Below, one piece after another: positions 35,201-44,389 of a DNA stretch of 45,651 nucleotides; position 1 is the stretch's first letter, and every line of letters starts with the position of its first letter. The notes under the pieces are model-generated. The model saw only the letters and a list, made by a program, of their open reading frames with translations, searched no databases and was not told where the DNA came from. Source of the DNA: a bacterium (GTDB lineage: Bacteria; Acidobacteriota; Thermoanaerobaculia; Multivoradales; J023); NCBI GenBank assembly GCA_024226315.1, contig JAAELT010000127.1, forward strand, positions 1-45,651, read 5' to 3'. Both the position numbers and the translations under genes were made by a program.

Positions 35201-35280
35201 TGTTGGAAGAACACCACGAACAGGCCGATCAGAACGAGCACGATGGCGAGCTTCTTCAGCGTCGTAGCCGATATCTTCAT
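32230..35280 (-). CDS. TVP38/DedA-type membrane domain-disulfide oxidoreductase-DUF547 triple fusion
   Basis: A 1,016-residue protein. Residues ~1-225 are a TVP38/TMEM64 (SNARE-associated) membrane domain (PGAALMTIAGGVLFG, RLIPVVPFFLINLGAGL). Residues ~235-705 are a class I pyridine nucleotide-disulfide oxidoreductase: VIGAGSGGL for FAD, redox cysteines in GGDCLNTGCVPSKAL, VVLGGGPIGSEM for NAD(P), and the C-terminal HTYPTLAEANK as in mercuric-reductase-like enzymes. A predicted helix (~725-750) leads to a DUF547 domain (FWSNAYNALTLLAIVENYPI, ALVCAAISCPPLRGEPF, SKILDWYGGDF), presumably outside. TVP38-reductase fusions are known; the DUF547 addition is unusual. The last codons (KTPGG-stop) are encoded by the REP-like element. 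ATG at 35280; weak ribosome site. Confidence 0.88.
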   Translation of the reverse strand: MKISATTLKKLAIVLVLIGLFVVFFQQGWHEQITFENLKSRQGELRASVEENQALWVVGFALAYIVMAAAQLPGAALMTIAGGVLFGLVLGTLVVSFASTIGATVAMLVSRYLFRDSIQKRYGHKLRAFNEGIKKEGGFYLFTLRLIPVVPFFLINLGAGLTKMRTWTFYWVSQLGMLAGTAVYVNAGDQIGKLESASGLLSPQLWGAFVLLALFPFIARKIMNVIKARRVFRKHQKPDSYDYNVVVIGAGSGGLVASLISAAVKAKVALIEKHQMGGDCLNTGCVPSKALIRSAKMLHYAKRAEDWGFRSAEVDFDFAQVMDRVHRVIKEIEPHDSVERYTGLGVDCVEGEATIESPWKVRVGDRVLTTRNIVIATGAGPLVPPIPGLDQVDPLTSDNLWELRELPRRLVVLGGGPIGSEMTQAFARLGSEVTQVEMLPRILSREDPEISDMVKERFEEEGVRVLTGHKATSFGVDDAGRYMLAQDVDSNEVRIDFDQVIVALGRRPRVKGFGLEEMGIEIAPNGTVQSDEFLRTNYPNIYVCGDVAGPYQFTHVASHQAWYASVNALFSPFKEFKADYRVIPWTTFTDPEVARVGLNELEAKEQEIPYEVSTYGIDDLDRAIADGEAYGVVKVLTQPGKDRILGVTIAGPHAGDLMAEYVLAMKHGLGLNKILGTIHTYPTLAEANKYAAGVWKKAHAPEKVLAMVEKFHAWRRGEPLSGRTRAAAAAATLIVALAIGGVAMTSRGSTDMPLIETELVGLSFTDAAYTSVLERVDGEGLVDYAGLSADRGSLDATYASLATLDPAEYESWSEERQIAFWSNAYNALTLLAIVENYPIERKASVGSIMHPRGIRWIPGVWDKLSFKIMGRDMTLNDIEHQVLRVEYDEPRIHAALVCAAISCPPLRGEPFVEERLDEQLDDQTRRFLDRSFRIDREAGKVYLSKILDWYGGDFEESYEPEEGFEGHGDAERAVLNFIAGYLDEADGEYLRSGDYDVEYSSYDWSLNDQSTKTPGG

Positions 35281-35394
35281 GATTGATTCTTTCGAGTTGG
35301 TGCGGGGGCGCGGGCTCACCGGCCCGCCGAAACCTTCTACGGCTTCAGCACGGGCACGGATTCCCTGACGTCGGTCGCGACCAGTCTACAACCG

Positions 35395-35424
35395 TTGACT
35401 TCAAGCCCTCGGCCGAGGTACTCT
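35395..35424 (+). promoter_or_regulatory. Possible promoter for the EF-G operon
   Basis: TTGACT (35395-35400), 18-nt spacer, TACTCT (35419-35424), giving a leader of about 138 nt before the ATG at 35570. Apart from this I see nothing coding in 35281-35569. Confidence 0.4.
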
Positions 35425-35569
35425 CGCGCCTCCTCCGAAGCGCGGCCCCATCGGAACACCGGCTCCCACCTATCGCCGGAACCACGGGCCGCCGCACGCA
35501 CCCAGACACTCAACCGTCCGCTCGCGCTTGACCCGCGCGCTGAGGGCGGCAATCCGGAACCAGAGCATC

Positions 35570-37656
<2,087 letters not shown>

Positions 37657-37657
<1 letters not shown>

Positions 37658-38388
37658 TGCCCGAACAACTCATGATCAGCCTGCGTCGCTCGCCGCGCAA
37701 GCTTCTCGAGCGCGACGGCCATCCTGGCCCCGGGCCGGGCCACCTGGCCCTGGTGCTCGCGCGCGCCGGCGTCGGCAAGACCGCTTTTCTGGTGGGTATC
37801 GGCATCGACGCCCTCCTCGCCGGCCAGCGGGTGCTCCACATCTCGCTCGAGAACACCGTCGACCACGTCCGCGACTTCTATGACGACATCCTGCTCGAGA
37901 TGCTCAGCCGCGACAAGAAGCTCGAGCATCGGTCGGCAGTCCAGCTCGCCGTCGACCGCCGCCGGCACATCCACACCTACGTCGGCGGCTCCTTTTCCAT
38001 GGGCCGGCTGCGTCAGGCCTTCGAGCTGCTCAAGGACGTCATGCACTTCGAGCCCGATGTGATCCTGTTCGACGACATCGACGTCGACGGCGAGGAGCAG
38101 ATCGACGCGGCCAAGGTCGAGTCGATCAAGGCTATCGCCGCGGAGTTCGGCGCCGAGCTGTGGATGACCTGCCAGACGCATCGGGATGACCCGGTCGAGC
38201 CCGGCCACCTGCCGCCGCCCGCGTCCGAGCTCGAGAGCCTGGCCGACCTGGCTTTCCGCCTCGACTCCCATGGCGCCAAGGTGCGTTTGCACGTGCTCAA
38301 GGACCACCAGCAGATGCTCGACAAGGACACCCACATCCTCCTCGATCCGCGCACGCTGCTGCTCACCGTCGGCCTCGGCGGCGGCTAG
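37657..38388 (+). CDS. P-loop ATPase of RecA-like type, coupled to EF-G
   Basis: A 243-residue cytoplasmic protein. Walker A is ARAGVGKTAFLVGIGIDALL, close to RecA/DnaB-like ATPases; HISLENTVDHVRDFYDDIL follows and Walker B is DVILFDDIDVDG. MTCQTHRDD resembles a sensor segment. There is no DNA-binding or replicative helicase domain. The ATG shares one base with the stop of the EF-G gene, so translation is coupled. I know of homologues only as uncharacterised proteins; a role linked to translation is suggested by position only. Confidence 0.75.
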
Positions 38389-38400
38389 AGAACGGGCACT

Positions 38401-39615
38401 TCAGAGCAGGCGCCGCGGCGCCACGGTCAGGTTGGAGAGGAAGAGACCGGTGACCAGCGACATGGCGATGAGCGCCATCGAGAAACCGGTCTCGACCCCT
38501 GCCAGCACGTTGTCCTGAACCAGCGCCTGGAGCGAGCGGAAGCCGAAGCTGCCGGGCACCAGAATCAGCAGGCCGGGAACCAGCGTGATCGACGACGGCT
38601 TGCCGCGCCAGCGGGCCAGCAGGTTCGACAGGCAGCCGAGCACCCAGGCGCCGAGGGCGGCGCCGATCTCGGGGCCGAAGGCGTCGCCGCCGAAGCGGGC
38701 GGTGAGGAAGGCCACCGAGCAGCCCAGCAGGATCCAGCCGTAGTCGACCGGTCGCGCGCGGAACAGCACGGTGAAGGACGCCGCTGCCAGCGGCGCGGCG
38801 AGCAAGAACGCCTCGGCCGGCAGTGCCAGGGGTTCGCTCGGAGCCTGCTTGCCGAACAGCGCCTCCGTGATCGCCCAGCCGGTGGCGCCGCCCAGGCCGA
38901 TCTGCAGGAAGGTGATCAGGGCGCCGGTCAGGCGTGCCGTGCCGCTGACCAGGTGGCGGTGCGCCAGCTCGTTCATCGCGATGGTCAGCGACAGGCCGGG
39001 GATCAACACGATGATGCCGGCCAGCGTGGCGATGAAGGACGACACCGGCGAGGCCAGCGACGCGACGCCGCTGGCGATCGACGCCGCCAACAGCGAGGCC
39101 AGGGCGGGGTAGAGGGCCGCCAGCCGCGGGCGCTCGATAGCGAAGATCGCCAGCAGCCCCAGCAGCCCGCCGAGGCCGAGCGACAGCACCGCCTCACGCC
39201 AGCCGCCGCCGAAGAGGATGGCGGCGCTCCCGGAGGTCACCGCGTAGGCGAGAGCTGTGACCTCCGGACGGTATCGGGACGCGCCCGAAACTACGCGATC
39301 GACCTCCTTCACCCCACGACGCACGTCGAGCTCCCCGCCCTCGACCCGTCGCATCACCTCGTTCAGCGAAGTCAGCTTGTCGAGGTTCGTCTCCCCCGGC
39401 TCGACGCGCACCAGGTAGGTCTCCTGCCGCCGCTCCGGCCCGATCGAACCGATGATCGAGGTCGGGGCGACCAGGTACTGGGCCTCGATCTCGAGGTCGG
39501 CGCTCATCAGCTCCAGCGCCTCCTCGAGTCGGTGCGACGGCGTGCCGTAGGCGTGCAACGCCGTGGCGAGCCGCATCAGGAAGGCTGCCGTGTCCTGCTG
39601 GCCGGGATCGATCAC
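38401..39615 (-). CDS. Threonine/serine exporter, ThrE family
   Basis: A 404-residue membrane protein joining both ThrE parts in one chain. The N-terminal cytosolic half (AAFLMRLATALHAYGTPSHR, the DUF1212 pattern with YLVAPTSIIGSIG) is followed by about ten hydrophobic helices (VASLASPVSSFIATLAGIIV, VPGLLILVPGSFGFRSLQAL). ThrE exports threonine and serine with proton drive. The GTG start at 39615 overlaps the stop of the upstream isomerase-like gene (GTGA), so the two are co-translated. The link between amino-acid export and fatty-acid oxidation is unexplained. Confidence 0.85.
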   Translation of the reverse strand: MIDPGQQDTAAFLMRLATALHAYGTPSHRLEEALELMSADLEIEAQYLVAPTSIIGSIGPERRQETYLVRVEPGETNLDKLTSLNEVMRRVEGGELDVRRGVKEVDRVVSGASRYRPEVTALAYAVTSGSAAILFGGGWREAVLSLGLGGLLGLLAIFAIERPRLAALYPALASLLAASIASGVASLASPVSSFIATLAGIIVLIPGLSLTIAMNELAHRHLVSGTARLTGALITFLQIGLGGATGWAITEALFGKQAPSEPLALPAEAFLLAAPLAAASFTVLFRARPVDYGWILLGCSVAFLTARFGGDAFGPEIGAALGAWVLGCLSNLLARWRGKPSSITLVPGLLILVPGSFGFRSLQALVQDNVLAGVETGFSMALIAMSLVTGLFLSNLTVAPRRLL

Positions 39616-40439
39616 CGCCCGACGAACTCCGGCTGTCGCTTCTCCAGAAAGGCGGTCATCGCCTCCACCAGATCCCGCGAGTGGAGGAACGACGAGTTCC
39701 ACCGCGCCACGTATTCGAGCCCCTCGTCGATAGTGTGCTGCTCCGAGTACTGCAGCACCTGCTTGGCGCCCTGGACGGCTAGTGGCGAGTTGGCCGCGAT
39801 CTCGGCGGCCATCTCCCGGGCGGCCGCGAGCAGACTCTCCTGATCCGGGTAGACGTCGTTCACCAGCCCGCAACGGAGGGCGCGGTCGGCGTCGACGCGC
39901 TTGCCGGTGAAGGCCATCTCGCGAGCCATGCCCTTGCCGACGATGGCGGTGATGCGTTGCAATGTGCCGATGTCGGCGACGATCGCGAGCTTGGTCTCCT
40001 GGATGGAAAAGGTCGCGTCCGCCGTGCACAGCCTGACGTCGCAGGCAGTCGTCAGGTCGACGCCGCCGCCGATGCAGTGGCCGTGCACCGCCGCGATCAC
40101 CGGTTTGCGACAGCGCTCGGCGGCGCTGATCGAGCCCTGCCAGTCGCGGATCAGGCGGTAGAGGTTGGTGTTGGCCGTGACCGGGCTGTCGGCGTTCGCG
40201 GGGTCGGGCTTCAGCACTCCGTCGGCGGCCGCCATCAGGTCCAGCCCGGCGGTAAAATGCCGGCCTTCGGCGCGCAGAATGGCGACGCGGATCGCGTCGT
40301 CGGCGTCCACCTGCTCGAACGCGGCGCGGATCTCGTCGAAGAAGACCGGCGCCATGGCGTTGAGCTTGTCGGGGCGATCGAGCACCACCTCGGCGACGGG
40401 GCCGGAGGTCTCGAAGCGGAGGACGCTGAATTCGCTCAT
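39612..40439 (-). CDS. Enoyl-CoA hydratase/isomerase, probably a delta3,5-delta2,4-dienoyl-CoA isomerase
   Basis: A 275-residue crotonase-fold enzyme. The CoA/oxyanion part has RHFTAGLDLMA and HGHCIGGGVDLTTACD. Unlike plain hydratases it keeps the acidic trio known from rat ECH1: Asp in GGGVDL, Glu in FSIQETK and Asp in VADIGTLQRI. This supports a dienoyl-CoA isomerase acting on odd-position double bonds in fatty-acid oxidation. ATG at 40439 chosen because it gives the normal start MSEFSVLRFE. It is co-translated with the ThrE-like gene. Confidence 0.85.
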   Translation of the reverse strand: MSEFSVLRFETSGPVAEVVLDRPDKLNAMAPVFFDEIRAAFEQVDADDAIRVAILRAEGRHFTAGLDLMAAADGVLKPDPANADSPVTANTNLYRLIRDWQGSISAAERCRKPVIAAVHGHCIGGGVDLTTACDVRLCTADATFSIQETKLAIVADIGTLQRITAIVGKGMAREMAFTGKRVDADRALRCGLVNDVYPDQESLLAAAREMAAEIAANSPLAVQGAKQVLQYSEQHTIDEGLEYVARWNSSFLHSRDLVEAMTAFLEKRQPEFVGR

Positions 40440-40547
40440 GATGACTCGCTGTTGGTTCGGAGTTGAGACCGCGGATGGTATCAACGGCCGGCCGGGGGAG
40501 CGGCAACAGACACCGTATGCGAAGCCTCACCGACGCACTGGGCTAAC

Positions 40548-40973
40548 TCAGCCGCATGCCCAGCCCTCCTCCGTGCCCGTAGGCTCGACTTGCCATTGCT
40601 CCTGAATCTCACGAATGGTCTGCCGGAGCCGTGTGCGCGCTCGGAGCAAGCCCAAGACCTTGCCCAGAACCGCGCCGACGAGCGCAGCGCCGACAACGGT
40701 TCCTACGGCCGCTCCCACGCCCTGGCCCGACCCGGCGAAGAAGGCGTAGGCGCTGCCGGCCAGGAGCCCCAGCAGCAGTCCCTTGGCACCCTCGCTGCAG
40801 CCGCAAGCGTAGTAGTGCTTGTTGAGGTCTCGCTCCCATGCCTCTTTGCTCGCGTGTTCGGCGATCTCGCCCTGGAGGCGCAAGGTGCCGAGACCCCGCG
40901 TCCGCATGATCGGCAGCAGGGAGAGCGCGTTGAGTTGTGAAGGATGATCGATTCGGTGCTGCTTGTTCTTCAA
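40548..40973 (-). CDS. Small membrane protein, glycine-zipper type, partner of the hendecad-repeat gene
   Basis: A 141-residue protein. The N-terminal ~50 residues are soluble, then HYYACGCSEGAKGLLLGLLA leads into two hydrophobic stretches rich in small residues (GQGVGAAVGTVVGAALVGAV), a glycine-zipper pattern that packs helices tightly, and a basic tail. Start TTG at 40973 is supported by GGGGAGGA seven bases upstream; the ATG overlapping it is out of frame. It starts 18 bp after the stop of the gene at 40992, so it is the last gene of that operon. Family not recognised. Confidence 0.65.
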   Translation of the reverse strand: MKNKQHRIDHPSQLNALSLLPIMRTRGLGTLRLQGEIAEHASKEAWERDLNKHYYACGCSEGAKGLLLGLLAGSAYAFFAGSGQGVGAAVGTVVGAALVGAVLGKVLGLLRARTRLRQTIREIQEQWQVEPTGTEEGWACG

Positions 40974-40991
40974 GGTTCATTCCTCCCCGGG

Positions 40992-42188
40992 CTAGAAGTA
41001 GGTGACGTGTTTCGAGCCGCGCACCAGCAGGGTCTGTGCCTCGCTCATGCGCGGGTTGGCGCGATCGGAAGGCGTGGCGGAGGCGGGGTTGCACGCCCCC
41101 CTGACGCCCATCAGGTTCCGGTTGTCGTCGTCCACGCAGAGATGCCACAGGTTGCACGCATGGCCTACCTCGTGGCCGAGTGTTCGGGGGCTCTTGGGCG
41201 GGGGTTCGATATTGCCGACGATCGTGACGTAGTCGGTGATCCACAGCCCGCAGCCGAGTGAGTTCGGAGGCACGCTACGGACGAAGAAACAAGTTATCGG
41301 TGCGCCATAGCCGAGAACCCGCCGCCAGGCGCCGTAGAAGCAGAGCGTGCTCATCTTCCATTGAAAGCCGGAACCTGTCAGAAGCCAGTCGGCACCCGCC
41401 CCACCCCCATTGCAGGGAACGTCGAGCAGTGTCGAATCGCTGTTGGCGCCGTCCGTGGTCAACCAGCTCTCGTCGACGGTCTCGCCCGCGGCGAACTCGC
41501 TCGAGTACTTGAACGCGGCGAGCGGCACGATCCGGACGTTGGCGTCCCGCTTGTAGACATCCACGGCCAGCTGCAACATCGCAACCGCGACCTCCTCGGA
41601 TGCCGTCACGGCGCCGTCTTCGTCCCTCAGGATCACCGGGCACACCCGCAGAATCTTCTCGGGCCGTACCCCGATGAAGCCGAGAAAACCGTCCACCAAC
41701 GAGCCGACGATGTTGATGGCCGCCGTGACCGCGTTGAGGATCCAGCGCACCAGGGTTCCCAGGACGGGAATCATCTCGATCAATTCGACGAGGAACGCCA
41801 ACGCCGAAAGGACCCACCCGACGATGCTCTCGATCGTCACCAGGACGGCATTGACGATCGTCACGACGGCGGCCCAGGCAAGGCAGACGGCTGTCGAGAT
41901 CCAGGTCCAGGCAACGCACACGACGTTGGAGATCCAGGTCCAGGCCACGCACACAACGTTCGAGATCCAAGTCCAGGCCACGCACACGACATTGGAAATC
42001 CAGACCCAGGCTCGGCAAAACATCGAGCACGGCCACCAATCGCAGCAATTGCGGTAGCCGGCGTCTCTCCGTTGGCTACATTGACTGTAGCCCTGGTCTT
42101 CGGTCCGCGAACACTCGTTGTAGCCTTGATCGGCGGTCTTAGAGCACTCCTGGTGGCGTTCCACACCCCACTCGATGCAATCAGACAT
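40992..42188 (-). CDS. Cys- and Trp-hendecad repeat protein with metzincin-like zinc motif
   Basis: A 398-residue protein of no family I recognise. Residues 4-48 carry Cys every 11 residues (4, 15, 26, 37, 48) in units like CSRTEDQGYSQ. After CCDWWPCSMFC, residues 58-102 repeat VAWTWISNVVC, again 11 residues per unit with Cys at 58, 69, 80, 91, 102. A hydrophobic, probably amphipathic region follows to ~175 (IESIVGWVLSALAFLVELIE). The C-terminal ~210 residues form a globular domain with HEVGHACNLWH (zinc ligands as in HExxHxxxxxH) and NLMGVRG, resembling a metzincin Met-turn. ATG at 42188 has AGGAGG six bases upstream. No signal peptide. It might be a membrane-inserting peptidase or effector (inference). 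Confidence 0.75.
   Translation of the reverse strand: MSDCIEWGVERHQECSKTADQGYNECSRTEDQGYSQCSQRRDAGYRNCCDWWPCSMFCRAWVWISNVVCVAWTWISNVVCVAWTWISNVVCVAWTWISTAVCLAWAAVVTIVNAVLVTIESIVGWVLSALAFLVELIEMIPVLGTLVRWILNAVTAAINIVGSLVDGFLGFIGVRPEKILRVCPVILRDEDGAVTASEEVAVAMLQLAVDVYKRDANVRIVPLAAFKYSSEFAAGETVDESWLTTDGANSDSTLLDVPCNGGGAGADWLLTGSGFQWKMSTLCFYGAWRRVLGYGAPITCFFVRSVPPNSLGCGLWITDYVTIVGNIEPPPKSPRTLGHEVGHACNLWHLCVDDDNRNLMGVRGACNPASATPSDRANPRMSEAQTLLVRGSKHVTYF
41896..42027 (-). repeat. Four 33-bp tandem repeats within the hendecad gene
   Basis: Units start at 41896, 41929, 41962 and 41995 and differ by a few bases, mostly silent or conservative. They encode the 11-residue Trp units described for the gene at 40992-42188. 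Exact triplet spacing indicates expansion under protein-level selection. Confidence 0.85.
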
Positions 42189-42276
42189 CACTCACCTCCT
42201 GATGCCCAGGGTTACACCGGTAGCGGCGAACCGAAATGTGACCGCTCGGGAAGTGCACGAGTACTTCAATCTGCAT
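42181..42276 (-). CDS. 31-codon ORF overlapping the hendecad gene start
   Basis: ATG at 42276 follows AAGGGAGGG at good distance, and the frame ends at a TGA at 42181-42183, 5 bp inside the next gene whose ATG is at 42186-42188. The peptide begins MQIEVLVHFPSGHISVRRYR and is basic. The overlap suggests translational coupling, so it may be a real small protein or a leader peptide controlling the operon. Confidence 0.5.
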   Translation of the reverse strand: MQIEVLVHFPSGHISVRRYRCNPGHQEVSDV

Positions 42277-42387
42277 ATCAAACCCTCCCTTGATTGGCTG
42301 TTCTGTTGACCATCGGGGCGGAGCTCGATGATCATGCCTATGTCGATCCGTCAGCAGGAGTATTCGTTTAGTCAGTGCCGGGAAACC

Positions 42388-42407
42388 TCTCTCGAGATCT
42401 CGAGAGA
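42388..42407. promoter_or_regulatory. 20-bp perfect palindrome in a divergent promoter region
   Basis: TCTCTCGAGATCTCGAGAGA reads identically on both strands. It lies between the hendecad operon (starting at 42276, minus) and the LRR lipoprotein gene (42484, plus), where an operator for a dimeric repressor would be expected. Confidence 0.5.
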
Positions 42408-42483
42408 CGGACCTGATCTGGTAGAGAGACCGAGTGACGGAGAGCGAACCCGGGCTGCGGAGTCGCGGCAATAGAATGAACCG

Positions 42484-43464
42484 ATGCGAAGCCCCGCCGA
42501 TGCCGGTCTCCAGTGCAACCACTCGGCTCGGCTCGCTCTCCACACACCCGGCGCGCCGCTGACGTTGCTGCGGAACCTGCTTCTCTTCCTGCTGCCATTC
42601 GTCACCGCCTGCGACTCCGGCCCCGGCACCTTTGCCGACGTCGAGAGAGGTCGCGTGTACGCCGTGCGGGATGACGTCGACGCGCTGCGCGAGTTTCTCA
42701 GCGCCGCCGGCCTGGCGCCGCTTCAGTTGGGTGTCGAGGGGGAGCTGGCCGGCGATTCGCCCAACTGGATCGAGATCGACGCCGAGGGCCGCGTATGGGC
42801 GGTGGGGCTCTCCGCGGCCCCCGGGCTGGACGACCTGGCGCCGCTCGGGAAGCTGTCCGCGCTCGCCCGTGTACGGATTCGCGGAGCCAGCCTCGAGAAC
42901 CTTGAAGGATTGGCGCACGCATCGAGCCTGACGCACTTGACCGTCGTCGGCAGCGGCCTGCGCAGCCTCGCCGGCCTCGAAGGCAGCTCATCGTTGAGAC
43001 TCCTCGACCTGCGTGACAACGAGATCGAATCGTTGGCCGGGCTCGCCGATCTGCCGGAGCTTCGCATCCTCGATCTGGCCGGCAACGCGATCGTCCGTGT
43101 CGAGGGCGTCGAGGGCCGGGAGCGCCTGGAGTCCCTCGATCTCAGTGGCAACAGCCTCGACACCATCGAAGGAATCGAGCGCCTGCCCAATCTCGAACGC
43201 CTGAACCTGGCCCGCAACCGCCTCGTCTCGCTCGATGGGCTCCGCGAGCTACCTCGGCTGCGTGAGCTCCTGGTGGACGACAACCAGCTGACCGACGCCT
43301 CGGCCGTCGATGCCCTTCCGTCGCTCGAGCTCGTCAATCTGAACGGCAACCGTCTCGACCGCTTCCCCCGGCTGGTGAGTCAGATCCCCGAACACCTGTG
43401 GCAGGCCAACCCCGGCACCCGCCGGGTCCAGGCGGAGGAGGTGGAGGCGCGCAGCCGCCGTTAG
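42484..43464 (+). CDS. Leucine-rich-repeat lipoprotein
   Basis: A 326-residue protein. A hydrophobic segment LTLLRNLLLFLLPFVTACDS looks like a lipoprotein signal with lipobox F-V-T-A-C, so the mature protein would be anchored by Cys43. From about residue 110, eight or so LRR units of the 22-residue SDS22-like kind follow (LRLLDLRDNEIESLAGLADL, LESLDLSGNSLDTIEGIERL). Such proteins bind other proteins. The first ~25 residues before the signal are odd, and an internal TTG near the hydrophobic segment may be the true start. Divergent from the hendecad operon. Confidence 0.8.
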   Translation: MRSPADAGLQCNHSARLALHTPGAPLTLLRNLLLFLLPFVTACDSGPGTFADVERGRVYAVRDDVDALREFLSAAGLAPLQLGVEGELAGDSPNWIEIDAEGRVWAVGLSAAPGLDDLAPLGKLSALARVRIRGASLENLEGLAHASSLTHLTVVGSGLRSLAGLEGSSSLRLLDLRDNEIESLAGLADLPELRILDLAGNAIVRVEGVEGRERLESLDLSGNSLDTIEGIERLPNLERLNLARNRLVSLDGLRELPRLRELLVDDNQLTDASAVDALPSLELVNLNGNRLDRFPRLVSQIPEHLWQANPGTRRVQAEEVEARSRR

Positions 43465-43500
43465 CCGGGATCGAGCATGTCGGTCGTTTTCCCGGCGCGT

Positions 43501-43848
43501 TCAAGCCGCTCGCAGCAAGAACTCGACTTTGACGGTATCGAACGGGAATTCGATGCCGCCGTTTTCCGGCCGGTCGAGGATCCCGGCTTCGAGCAGTGCC
43601 GTGACGTCGCCGTGAACGGCCTTGACGTCACGCCCGACCCGGCGCGCGGCTTCGCGGATGGCGATCGGGCCGGCACCGCAGAGTGCCTTGAGAAGCTGCC
43701 AGCGCTTGGCGGTCAAGACCTTCCACAGGAGCTCCGGCGTTGCGAAACTGATTCGCACAGCGCGCTCGCCCCGTCCAGCCTTCATGACGCGCGCGGCGTT
43801 CTCGAGGGACTCGGTGAGTGAACGAACTTCAAGAACGACCGTGCTCAT
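43501..43848 (-). CDS. HTH antitoxin-like regulator, TumA/HVO_A0114 type
   Basis: A 115-residue protein with a winged helix-turn-helix: RWQLLKALCGAGPIAIREAA, then VHGDVTALLEAGILDRPENG. The N-terminal half (MKAGRGERAVRISFATPELL) is typical of the HVO_A0114-like regulators that pair with TumE toxins. Its start overlaps the end of the toxin-like gene by 20 bp, so they form a toxin-first operon. It likely represses the operon and neutralises the partner. Confidence 0.75.
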   Translation of the reverse strand: MSTVVLEVRSLTESLENAARVMKAGRGERAVRISFATPELLWKVLTAKRWQLLKALCGAGPIAIREAARRVGRDVKAVHGDVTALLEAGILDRPENGGIEFPFDTVKVEFLLRAA

Positions 43849-44125
43849 GGTTCCACCTCGCGATGTCGGCTTCGAAATCAGCCATCAGTTGCTCCGGTGA
43901 AGAAAACGCATACGGCTCCTCGGCTGCCCCCGCATGTCGGTGATCACCCTTTCCGCGTTCGTTGTCGTAGCGCAGCACGCATTGGCCGCCAACGACATAG
44001 GCGAGTCGATACTTGAAATCATGCATCGACGCCGCGACCGGCTGCGGTACTCGCCAGATGACAATCTCGGCGAAAGCATCCGCTGCGACGATGACTCGCT
44101 GGCGAAGCAGCAGAACTGCCTCCAT
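43829..44125 (-). CDS. TumE-like toxin (DUF6516)
   Basis: A 98-residue protein starting at the ATG at 44125 (an in-frame upstream extension to 44185 is not family-like). The hallmark stretch is HDFKYRLAYVVGGQCVLRYD, then NERGKGDHRHAGAAEEPYAF and QLMADFEADIARW, as in TumE/DUF6516 toxins. Paired with the HTH gene downstream. The family is described as growth-inhibitory; the exact target cannot be read here. Confidence 0.75.
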   Translation of the reverse strand: MEAVLLLRQRVIVAADAFAEIVIWRVPQPVAASMHDFKYRLAYVVGGQCVLRYDNERGKGDHRHAGAAEEPYAFSSPEQLMADFEADIARWNHEHGRS

Positions 44126-44389
44126 GTTGGAGAAGATACCAACACCTAGCACTGTTGTCAAACACTCCAACAGTGCCAGTGCCACCGCTGATCATCTGCG
44201 CGCCGCGGTCGGCGGATGAAACACGGGAGAGGGACACGCCATCCGATCGGGTAGGTCGGGCCGCCACCCGGCCGGGTGTGGCGAACCGACCACGAAGGGG
44301 CGAGGGTAGCTGCATCGACACGTCTCTCACGCGTGCGAACGTCAGCCAAGAACCCCTTCCTTTCGGGATTTCACGACGGAGGTGAACTC

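Noticed and set aside
32641..35286. Plus-strand 881-codon ORF
   Set aside because: Antisense shadow of the triple-fusion gene, which has full cofactor and redox motifs.
38401..40530. Single 709-residue protein joining isomerase region and ThrE
   Set aside because: The upstream part of that frame is a shadow of the isomerase gene; the ThrE-like gene starts at the GTG at 39615 overlapping the isomerase stop.
43465..43500. Intrinsic terminator after the LRR gene
   Set aside because: An imperfect GCCGGGA/TCCCGGC pairing exists but the loop is long and no T-run follows.
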